From contig JBBRLA010000191.1 of NCBI GenBank assembly GCA_038231615.1, positions 1 to 12,906 of the forward strand: 12,906 bases of DNA, given 5' to 3'. Shown piece after piece: positions 1-6,624 of the stretch. Position 1 is the first letter of the stretch. Each line of letters opens with the position of its first letter. A program made the position numbers and the translations under genes. The notes beneath the pieces are model-generated. The model made no database searches. It was given only the letters and a program-made list of their open reading frames with translations, and was not told the origin of the DNA. Origin of the DNA: JBBRLA01 sp038231615 (GTDB lineage: Bacteria > Myxococcota_A > Polyangia > Palsa-1104 > JAEUJZ01).

Positions 1-1023
1 CGCCGCGTACAAGGCCCGCCGGACCCCCTGGGAGCGGTCGCGCCCGGCGCGGTACAGTTCATCGCGAGCGGCCACGTCTCCCACGGCCACCAGGGCCGCG
101 GCGGCACTGCCACGGACCCGCGGATCGGGATCGACCAGGGCATCGATGACCCGGTAGCGCACCGACTTGTCGTATTTGCGGAATGCCACCAGCGCCTCGA
201 TGCCGCCGACGCGCACGTCAGGCGATGGGTCGAGCAGGGCCCGATGAGCAGTGGTGCGCACGGTTTTGGGTGCCTGTGGCCCCATCGAGGCGAACAGATC
301 GAGGATCTGCCGCCGCACCGGCGCGGAAGCCGGGCGGTACGCGGTGACCACCGCCGGGGTGAGATCGGCGCAGCCAAGGGCCCGGGCAGCCAGGACGCCA
401 GCCTGGGTAGATTCGACCCGGGTGAGCAGGCCGAGGGTAAGGCTTCGCGCCTGCTCTCCGGCACCGAGGGAGGCCAGGGCGGCGGCGTTGTCCGCCGGGG
501 CGGTCCCCTTTTGCAGCGCTTCCGCCAGCAAGGGAATGCCTTGATTGTCCCCCATCCTGGCCAAAAGGACCGCCGCCGTGGTCAGCGTGCTGCCCGAGAG
601 CGCGGCCTGCAATACCGGCATCGCACTCGCCGTGACGGGACGATGCAAGAGGGCTGGCAGCGCGGCTTCCCGGACGCTCGGTTCGGGATCGGCGGCCAGG
701 CGCAGCAGCATGACTTCTCCCCCCTCGACATGGGCCAGGGCCTGCGCCGCCAGGCGGCGGAAGCGAGGATCGGGGTCCACAGCGCCGGCCTGGCCGATTC
801 GTTCGGCCAGCAGCCGCATGCTCGTGCTGTTAAGGTCCTCACGGGCGGCGGCGCTAAGCCGGTTGATCGCTTCCTCGGCCTGGCCGGGTCCCGTGCGCAG
901 CGCCCGGAAGGCCATCGCGCCAGTGCTGGTCGATGCCGCGGACGCCGGCGTACACAAAAGGAGGCCCAGCAAGGGCAGGCCCAAGGCCATCCGGCGTGCG
1001 CGGCGCCAGACGGGCTCGTGCAA
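1..1023 (-). CDS. Exported HEAT-repeat protein, C-terminus cut by the window edge
   Basis: The minus-strand frame is open from a stop at 1150-1152 to the left edge, with no stop down to base 1. It shows repeated HEAT-type helix pairs with the usual D-P-x-P-x-V-R signature, for example DPDPRFRRLAAQAL (about 778-735), DPEPSVREAALPAL, DPSPDVRVGGIEAL and DPDPRVRGSAAAAL. Such repeats normally form a scaffold for protein binding; no catalytic motif is visible. From a TTG at 1023 the protein begins with a charged stretch (WRRARR), a Leu-rich core and PASA before a likely signal peptidase I site near residue 29, so export is likely. Other starts are ATG 990, which lacks the charged region, and GTG 1092, which has AGGTG seven bases upstream; codon third-position GC drops between 1024 and 1092, so I prefer 1023. 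It lies 202 bases downstream of the kinase gene on the same strand. Family is confident; role and exact start are not. Confidence 0.75.
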   Translation of the reverse strand, partial: MHEPVWRRARRMALGLPLLGLLLCTPASAASTSTGAMAFRALRTGPGQAEEAINRLSAAAREDLNSTSMRLLAERIGQAGAVDPDPRFRRLAAQALAHVEGGEVMLLRLAADPEPSVREAALPALLHRPVTASAMPVLQAALSGSTLTTAAVLLARMGDNQGIPLLAEALQKGTAPADNAAALASLGAGEQARSLTLGLLTRVESTQAGVLAARALGCADLTPAVVTAYRPASAPVRRQILDLFASMGPQAPKTVRTTAHRALLDPSPDVRVGGIEALVAFRKYDKSVRYRVIDALVDPDPRVRGSAAAALVAVGDVAARDELYRAGRDRSQGVRRALYAA

Positions 1024-1225
1024 TACAAGCTCGTTCTGCGGAGGCGATGCGGGAGAATTCGAGACAACGATGAATGAACGGGGTAGCTTCACGATCTGGC
1101 ACCTGGCCCAGGCGGTGGGCCTATCGTCTTCGATGTTGGGGCCGCTGCCCTAAAGGCGCCAATTTTCTGCTTTCGCCAGCCCCCAAGGGCGCGGATCGCC
1201 ACCCGGGCCGCCCCGCCGCCCGCGG

Positions 1226-2545
1226 TCAGATCTTCGTGTTCGCGTCCACCTTGTGCACCATCGGGAGACGCAGCGTTTCCCACCCCGACCCCCGGGCCGC
1301 GCTGACATGCGCCCCCTTGCGGCCCGCCCACGTCGAGACCGCGATCTTGATCCCCGACGCCGCCAGCATCGCCACCAGCAGCACCAGGCCCATCCACCAG
1401 GCGAACTGCTGGCTGCGGAACGGCCCGCGGGAGGTGTCCACCACAGTCAGGCTGGGCAGCACCTCCGGCCTGTCCGGCGACCGGGACGGCATCGGCGTCC
1501 GGCTCAGCATCGGCGAGTCCTCCGCCAGCGGCTCTAGGTTCAGCGGCCGGGCGATTGGCACCGCGTGCGGCCCCGACGCCCGCGGGCCCTTCCGCCGCTG
1601 CCCCGGACGGAACCCCAGCCAGGACAGCTCGATCTCGACCTCGCTCATCGCCGGTCGCTGCGTCGGGTCCTTGGCCAGCATCGCGTGCACCAGCTTCGCC
1701 AGCGTCGGCGGCACCGCGGGGTTCAGGCGCAAAAGGGCCGGGGGTTTCTGGGTCAGTTGCAGGCGCAGCATCTCGAACGGGTTCTTGCTGTAAAACGGCA
1801 GCCGCCCCGACAGCGCCTGGTACAGGATCACCCCCAGCGAATACACGTCCGCCCGATCGGTGACCGCCGCCGCCGAGCGGCACTGCTCCGGCGCCATGTA
1901 CGCCGGCGTGCCCAGAATCGTCCCCACCGCCGTGTGGAGGCTGTCTTCCTCGTCCCCCTGATCTTCGGCGGGGCGCACCACCTTGGCCACGCCGAAGTCG
2001 AGGATCTTGGCCCGCTTGCTGGCCGGCGCTTCCGCGTCATCCACCACGAAGATGTTTGCCGGCTTCAGGTCGCGATGCACGATGCCCTTGGCATGGGCCG
2101 CCGCCAGCGCCGAGGCGATCTGCCGTGCCAGGTGGATCACCTCGACCAGCATCGGCCGCTTTTGCAGGTACAGATGCAGCGGCGTCCCCTCCAGATACTC
2201 CATCGCCAGGTACGCGCAGCCGTCGTCGGTCCTGCCGAACTCGAAGGCGCTGACGATGCTGGGATGCCCGATGCGGTTGGCGGAGTACGCCTCGTTCAGG
2301 AAGCGATGCTGGATCTCCGCGTTGTGGCAAAGGTGAGGGTGCAGGAGCTTGATTGCCACCTTCCTGGCGATCCGCTGGTTGACGCACTCGAAGACCTTGC
2401 CCATGCCGCCCATGCCGATCTCGCGTACCACGCGGTACCCGCCGATGCACTGGCCGATCCGATTGGGCCACTCTTCGTCCGATAGCGCGCAGCGAAGCGG
2501 AGCGCCGTTCATTGATGAAAGGACCTGCTTCATGTCGGCATCCAT
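1226..2545 (-). CDS. Membrane-anchored Hanks-type Ser/Thr protein kinase
   Basis: A 439-residue protein with a complete kinase domain at about residues 37-310. Visible motifs are the Gly-rich loop GMGGMGKV (44-51), the ATP-anchoring Lys in VAIK (K66), a likely helix-C Glu (E85), the catalytic loop HRDLKPAN (157-164, D159), DFG (183-185), and TPAYMAPE ending at 220. All key residues are present, so it should be active. The activation loop carries an acidic stretch (EDQGDEEDS, about 194-202). A low-complexity Pro/Arg/Ser linker leads to one hydrophobic segment at about 383-403, then roughly 35 residues outside. There are no PASTA or other recognisable sensor repeats. The kinase domain should face the cytoplasm. 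The ATG at 2545 follows a weak GGATGAG-type ribosome site; a second in-frame ATG lies four codons in. It sits 127 bases downstream of the monooxygenase gene. Substrates are unknown; the HEAT protein and the SpoIIE-type phosphatase in this window are only contextual candidates. Confidence 0.95.
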   Translation of the reverse strand: MDADMKQVLSSMNGAPLRCALSDEEWPNRIGQCIGGYRVVREIGMGGMGKVFECVNQRIARKVAIKLLHPHLCHNAEIQHRFLNEAYSANRIGHPSIVSAFEFGRTDDGCAYLAMEYLEGTPLHLYLQKRPMLVEVIHLARQIASALAAAHAKGIVHRDLKPANIFVVDDAEAPASKRAKILDFGVAKVVRPAEDQGDEEDSLHTAVGTILGTPAYMAPEQCRSAAAVTDRADVYSLGVILYQALSGRLPFYSKNPFEMLRLQLTQKPPALLRLNPAVPPTLAKLVHAMLAKDPTQRPAMSEVEIELSWLGFRPGQRRKGPRASGPHAVPIARPLNLEPLAEDSPMLSRTPMPSRSPDRPEVLPSLTVVDTSRGPFRSQQFAWWMGLVLLVAMLAASGIKIAVSTWAGRKGAHVSAARGSGWETLRLPMVHKVDANTKI

Positions 2546-2672
2546 CTCATCCAGATCTACGCCCCCACTTGATTCGGACTGACCGAAAATGAATGCCTCC
2601 CGGGGCCCCTACGGCCAAGCTCCCGTCAGGGCACGTAAATCCGCCAGTCCTTCAGCGCCGACAGGTCTTTGT

Positions 2673-4202
2673 TCACCGGGGCCCTTCGGCCACCGCCGTG
2701 TAGTCCGCTAGCCGCGGGTGGCGCGTGCGCAGCCAGTAGCCCACGGTGAAGCCCGGCCACAGGGTGCTGTTGGTGCCATCCTGGTTCTGGTACCAGCTCT
2801 TGCACCCCGAGGCCCACACCGTCCGTGCTAGCTTCTCCCGCAGCACCGCGTTGAACGCCCCTTGCACTTCATTGCGCACGTCCAGCGACACCAGCCGGCG
2901 CTCGCGCAGGGCCTTTATGCACTGCACTGCATAGCGCGCCTGCGCCTCAATCATGAACACCATCGAGTTGTGCCCCAGCCCGGTGTTGGGCCCCATCAGC
3001 AGGTACAGGTTGGGGAACCCCGACACCGTGATCCCCAGGTATGCCTCGGGGGTCACGGCCCACGTCTGGTTGAGGTCTGTTCCGCCGATCCCCGTGATTG
3101 CCACGTGGGCCAGGTACTGCGACGTGGCGAAGCCGGTGCCCAGGAGGATCGCGTCCACCTCCCGCAGCACCCCGTCGCGGGTGCGCACGCCGCGGGGCTC
3201 GACCGCCTGGATGCTGGTGGTGACCAGCTCGACGTTCTGGGCCTGGATCGCCGGGTAGTAATCGGTGGACAAAAGGATGCGCTTGCAGCCCATCCGGTAG
3301 TTCGGTGTCAGCGCCGCCCGCAGCGCAGGATCGGCGACCGACTTGCGCAGGTGCCGCAGCGCCAGGCCCTCGCCCAGGCGCAGGAGGCGCGGCTCCACCA
3401 CGAAGCCGGCGGCGCGTGATTCCAGAATCCAGTACAGGGCCGCCCGATACAGGTAATGCAGCCCGGGCACATGGGCGAAAAGCCAGCGTGTCACCGAGCT
3501 GATGGCCCTGTCGGGGCGCGGCATGATCCACGGCGGCGTGCGCTGGAACAGGTGCAGCCGGTCCACCTGAGGGACGATCTGTGGCACGAACTGGATGGCG
3601 CTGGCGCCGGTGCCGATCACCGCCACCCGCTTGCCCGAAAGATCGTAGCCGTGGTCCCACTGCGCCGAATGGAAGCATGCCCCGCCGAAGCTGGAAAGGC
3701 CGGGGATGTCCGGGCGGGCCGGGATGTGGAGCGCCCCGTTGCCCAGCGCCAGCGCCCGGGCCCGCGTGATCCGGCCGTCGCGGGTGCGCACCGTCCAGAT
3801 GCCGCTGGGTTCGTCGAAGACCGCGCTTGTCACCTCGGCGCCGAAGCGGATGTGAGGCAGGATTCCGTACTTCTTCGCGCAGTGGCGCAGATAGGCCAGG
3901 ATTTCCGACTGCGGCGAGAACGCCCGCGTCCACGACGGGTTCGGCTCGAAGGAGAACGAGTAGAGGTGCGATGGGATGTCGCAGGCCGCCCCGGGATAGG
4001 TGTTCTCGCGCCAGGTACCGCCGACATCCCGGCCTTTCTCGAACAGGACGAAGTCCTGGATACCTGCTTGTTTGAGCAGGATCGCCATCGCTAGCCCGGA
4101 GAACCCGGTGCCGACGACGGCGACGGCGAGGTCGCGGACCTCTCCAGAAGTCCCCTTTTGCGAGGGCCCGAATCCGTCGTGATCGTCCATCGGCATCAGC
4201 AT
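2673..4202 (-). CDS. Flavin-containing monooxygenase, type I Baeyer-Villiger family
   Basis: A 509-residue cytoplasmic flavoprotein. The FAD-binding Rossmann motif GTGFSG is at 31-36, followed by GGTW (61-64) and YPGAACD (69-75), both typical of this family. FGGACFHSAQWD (172-183) fits the type I Baeyer-Villiger fingerprint F-x-G-x3-H-x3-W-[PD] exactly. The second, NADPH-binding, Rossmann motif GTGASA is at 197-202. The family uses NADPH and O2 to insert oxygen next to a ketone carbonyl or to oxidise S/N atoms; the substrate cannot be predicted from these motifs. Length is normal for the family and no key motif is missing. The start at 4202 is supported by AAAGGA five bases upstream; in-frame ATGs follow at codons 3 and 5. 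No signal peptide. It is the first gene of the leftward group and its promoter should lie in the divergent region 4203-4747. Confidence 0.93.
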   Translation of the reverse strand: MLMPMDDHDGFGPSQKGTSGEVRDLAVAVVGTGFSGLAMAILLKQAGIQDFVLFEKGRDVGGTWRENTYPGAACDIPSHLYSFSFEPNPSWTRAFSPQSEILAYLRHCAKKYGILPHIRFGAEVTSAVFDEPSGIWTVRTRDGRITRARALALGNGALHIPARPDIPGLSSFGGACFHSAQWDHGYDLSGKRVAVIGTGASAIQFVPQIVPQVDRLHLFQRTPPWIMPRPDRAISSVTRWLFAHVPGLHYLYRAALYWILESRAAGFVVEPRLLRLGEGLALRHLRKSVADPALRAALTPNYRMGCKRILLSTDYYPAIQAQNVELVTTSIQAVEPRGVRTRDGVLREVDAILLGTGFATSQYLAHVAITGIGGTDLNQTWAVTPEAYLGITVSGFPNLYLLMGPNTGLGHNSMVFMIEAQARYAVQCIKALRERRLVSLDVRNEVQGAFNAVLREKLARTVWASGCKSWYQNQDGTNSTLWPGFTVGYWLRTRHPRLADYTAVAEGPR

Positions 4203-4355
4203 CGGCGTCCTTTGGGCCGGCGCAACGGACGCATCCTACCGCGGATCGGGGCCCTTGTGACCCTGGCGACCCGGGCCAGCGCTGTCTGCATTTGCCCCGT
4301 CCGCGCTGCTACGTACCCCCTTGCCGGGTCACGCTGACGTGGTGAAGCCGTGGTG

Positions 4356-4376
4356 GACACCCTACCATAGGGTGTC
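4356..4376. promoter_or_regulatory. Perfect inverted repeat, candidate operator
   Basis: Arms GACACCCTA (4356-4364) and TAGGGTGTC (4368-4376) are perfectly complementary around a 3-base centre CCA. No T-tract follows on either strand, so a Rho-independent terminator is unlikely. It lies between two divergent transcription units, 153 bases upstream of the monooxygenase start, which fits a binding site for a dimeric regulator. A shorter related dyad, CCTACCTTATAGG, is at 4517-4529 beside the AT-rich island. Function is inferred from symmetry and position only. Confidence 0.4.
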
Positions 4377-4420
4377 GAGGACGCCAGGATCAGGTCTTCG
4401 CCACCCCTGGCAAGCGTCAT

Positions 4421-4453
4421 CCTGACCCTGGCACAGGGCCCCGGGGGGTCAGG
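4421..4453. repeat. GC-rich inverted repeat in the divergent intergenic region
   Basis: CCTGACCC (4421-4428) pairs with GGGTCAGG (4446-4453) across a 17-base loop. An alternative small hairpin, CCCTG-GCA-CAGGG (4426-4438), overlaps it. No run of T follows. It may be a transcript structure or simply a by-product of local G/C runs; no function is claimed. Confidence 0.3.
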
Positions 4454-4514
4454 GCAGGGGGGGCTTCAGCAAAAGCCGAGCATCCCCTGCAATGCGACCC
4501 CGATTGCCGCCAAC

Positions 4515-4575
4515 ATCCTACCTTATAGGTTCTAGTTCGTATTTTAAGTGTTTTATGTTACATTATTTATGTCTA
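4515..4575 (+). promoter_or_regulatory. AT-rich island, likely promoter region of the redox operon
   Basis: These roughly 60 bases are strikingly AT-rich (for example TTTTAAGTGTTTTATG and CATTATTTATG) in otherwise very GC-rich DNA. They lie directly upstream of the rightward operon, which suggests a promoter or an upstream activating/bending element. CATTAT at 4561-4566 matches four of six bases of a sigma70 -10 box, but no good -35 box sits at proper spacing, so I do not assign boxes. If transcription starts near 4575, the leader before the chosen start at 4748 is about 170 nt. The rest of the 545-base intergenic region (4203-4747) holds only the two inverted repeats listed separately; I see no RNA gene or convincing small ORF in it. 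Confidence 0.45.
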
Positions 4576-4747
4576 AGTACCCATGGAAGAGTCCCCTGGC
4601 CCATTTTTGGTAAGCCCGCTACCCTCTTCGGTTGACCACCTGCGCGCGGCCGACATACGATGGAACCTCATCGGCCCGGGTAAAGCGCGAGGGCTGCCCC
4701 AGGTGACCCCGTCGAAAGACGACCGACAGATCGCGAGTCAGGCGAAC

Positions 4748-6610
4748 ATGATGACAGGTGCAAGGCAAAAAGGAGTTGTCGGCTATCACCGCGGCGCTCC
4801 GCGCTTCGCGATGGGCCCCCGCAGTGCTCCGCGCTTCGCGATGGGACTGCTCTGCGGCGTGGCATTCTTCTGCCCGGCCTTCGCTTCCGCTCAGGGAGGC
4901 GAGAGCGGCAGGGGGCCCGCGGTCAGCGCCCCCCACCCGGCCCCCGCCACCGTCCTGCCCGACAAGCAGGCAGCCGGACAGCCCGCTGACGACGAGATCG
5001 TCGAACTTCCCGCGGACAAGCCCGGACCTCGTCCCCAGCGCCCCGACCTTTCCGTCCATGAAAGCCGCGACACCGCCGAGCCCCTCGACCGCTTCGAGCA
5101 GCTCGAACAGAAGAACGCCGATCTCACCCAGCGCCTTTCGGACCTGGAGCGCCGCCTCAACATCGTCGCCAATCCATCCACCGCGGTGCGCCTGACCGGG
5201 TACATCGACTCCGGTTTCTTCGCCTTCTTCCAGGGCAATGGATCGGGCATCACCAACTACATCGCCCAGCCCACCATCCCCGGCACCCTCCCGGATGCCG
5301 CCGGTCGCTACCAGGCGTTCCGCAACGACCCGCATGTCCAGCGTTTTCCTGAGTTCTTCGCCCCCTGCGGCTTCGGCGACCTGTCGATCAATCCGTGCCC
5401 CCGCGCCCCCGCCGTCGGGCTTTCCCAGGTCAAGTGGCGCTTCCTGGGCGATCCCCTGGCCACCGCCATAAACTCCCAGGGCCAGCCCGCCGACGTCCGC
5501 TCGCAGAACAACCCGGGCCAGTCCTCCCAGGCCGTCCCTTATGACTACATCCAGTCCGGTGGCCACCCGACGTTCATCATCAACGAGGTCAACCTGACCC
5601 CCATCATCAAGCTTGGCGAGGGCTTGCAAGCGGTGACCTCGATCAACTTCTACCCGCGCAGCGCCAGCGTGTCGGTCGCCGACAAGCAGGACGGCGGCAG
5701 CGTGCAGCCCGCCGGTCCGGGTCGCCTGGGCGACTACCTGGGGGTCGATCTGGCTTTTCTGGAATGGGCAACCAACTTCTCGCAAGGGCACCATCAGATC
5801 AGCATCTTCGCCGGGCGCTTCGACCCCAACATCGGCATCGAATACCGCGTGCGCAAATCGCCCGATCGATTCGGCGTCACGCCTTCCCTCATCTGCCGCT
5901 ATACCTGTGGCACGCCGCTGGGCCTGAAGGTCCGTGGCAGGTTCTTCGACGAATGGCTCTCCATCGCCCTGGCGGTCCAGAACGGCTCCAGCTACCAGGA
6001 GAACTTCCGCTTCTCCGAGCAGACCGACAAGAAGTACATGAAGACGCTCTCGGGACGCGTCGCCATCCATGCCCCCTACGGCGGCGGCATCGAGCTGGGC
6101 GTCTCGGGAGAATACGGCGGCGAGGTGGACGGTTTCTATGACGTCGGCCAGGCGGAGTTCAACCCGTTCGTGTCGCAGTGGACGGTGGACGTGGACCTGC
6201 ACGCGGAGTACCACGGGCTGGAACTGCGGGCGGAGTTCCTGAAGGCACAGGCCGACGGGTTCATCGGCAGCGCGGACAAGCCGGCGCTGCCCCACTTGCA
6301 GGTGCAGGGCGCGTATGTGGAACTGTCGTACCGCCTGCTCAACTGGCTGGCCTTCATGGGACGCTGGGACTATCGCGACGCCATCCACGTGGACTATGCC
6401 GAGCCCTTCGCATACGACGACCTCATGTGGCGCCTGACCCTGGGGGCGCGCTTCGACATCAACGAGAACATCGCCTTCAAGGCGGAGTTTCTGCACCTGC
6501 AACCCTTCGGGCGCATGGCCGACGGGCTGGCCGACAACGCGGCGGTGCTGGGGCCCTCCGGGAACTTCGCCGCGGACTACATCACCACCTCGCTGGTGCT
6601 ACGCTATTAG
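4748..6610 (+). CDS. Outer-membrane beta-barrel (porin-like) protein with coiled coil
   Basis: From the ATG at 4748 the protein has 620 residues. A hydrophobic stretch GLLCGVAFFCPAF and ASA before Gln (cleavage near residue 48) form a signal peptide with an unusually long n-region. A Pro-rich segment (about 52-105) is followed by a short coiled coil (RFEQLEQKNADLTQRLSDLERRL, about 115-137, split here as RFEQLEQKNADL and TQRLSDLERRL). The rest alternates polar and aromatic/hydrophobic residues as in amphipathic strands and ends in LVLRY; a C-terminal aromatic residue is typical of outer-membrane barrels. Two Cys pairs (APCGFGDLSINPC and ICRYTC) are unusual for a porin and may form disulfides. 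AGG lies six bases before ATG 4748. An in-frame ATG at 4583 would add 55 residues that look non-coding and lack a ribosome site; ATGs at 4811 and 4841 are also possible. It heads the operon, 14 bases before the diheme gene. Specific transport role unknown. Confidence 0.8.
   Translation: MMTGARQKGVVGYHRGAPRFAMGPRSAPRFAMGLLCGVAFFCPAFASAQGGESGRGPAVSAPHPAPATVLPDKQAAGQPADDEIVELPADKPGPRPQRPDLSVHESRDTAEPLDRFEQLEQKNADLTQRLSDLERRLNIVANPSTAVRLTGYIDSGFFAFFQGNGSGITNYIAQPTIPGTLPDAAGRYQAFRNDPHVQRFPEFFAPCGFGDLSINPCPRAPAVGLSQVKWRFLGDPLATAINSQGQPADVRSQNNPGQSSQAVPYDYIQSGGHPTFIINEVNLTPIIKLGEGLQAVTSINFYPRSASVSVADKQDGGSVQPAGPGRLGDYLGVDLAFLEWATNFSQGHHQISIFAGRFDPNIGIEYRVRKSPDRFGVTPSLICRYTCGTPLGLKVRGRFFDEWLSIALAVQNGSSYQENFRFSEQTDKKYMKTLSGRVAIHAPYGGGIELGVSGEYGGEVDGFYDVGQAEFNPFVSQWTVDVDLHAEYHGLELRAEFLKAQADGFIGSADKPALPHLQVQGAYVELSYRLLNWLAFMGRWDYRDAIHVDYAEPFAYDDLMWRLTLGARFDINENIAFKAEFLHLQPFGRMADGLADNAAVLGPSGNFAADYITTSLVLRY
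4796..4845 (+). repeat. 20-bp direct repeat at 30-base spacing in the signal-peptide region
   Basis: An identical 20-base unit containing CGCTTCGCGATGGG occurs at 4796-4815 and 4826-4845. The 30-base offset keeps frame, so the protein carries APRFAMG twice and has an in-frame ATG in each copy, just before the hydrophobic core of the signal peptide. It looks like a recent tandem duplication that lengthened the n-region. Confidence 0.85.
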
Positions 6611-6624
6611 CAGGGAGCACGGAG

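Noticed and set aside
244..1077. A 277-codon plus-strand frame over the HEAT-repeat gene
   Set aside because: Low-complexity Arg/Gly/Gln-rich translation; the minus strand shows regular HEAT repeats in one uninterrupted frame.
4196..4420. A 74-codon minus-strand ORF upstream of the monooxygenase
   Set aside because: No motif, Arg/Ala-rich, overlaps the dyad region and the monooxygenase start; no ribosome site seen.
4421..4453. The GC-rich inverted repeat as a Rho-independent terminator
   Set aside because: No T-run follows on either strand, and no gene ends here.
4583..4747. N-terminal extension of the barrel protein from ATG 4583
   Set aside because: No ribosome site before it, the 55 residues look non-coding, and they would bury the signal peptide far from the N-terminus.
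4619..6502. A 627-codon open frame antisense to the barrel gene
   Set aside because: It is a shadow of a high-GC gene: it lacks a signal peptide or family motif, whereas the plus strand has a signal peptide, coiled coil and barrel-type C-terminus.
6178..6624. Upstream extension of the diheme protein frame into the barrel gene
   Set aside because: It fully overlaps barrel-coding sequence in another frame; ATG 6625 has a good ribosome site and starts a signal peptide.
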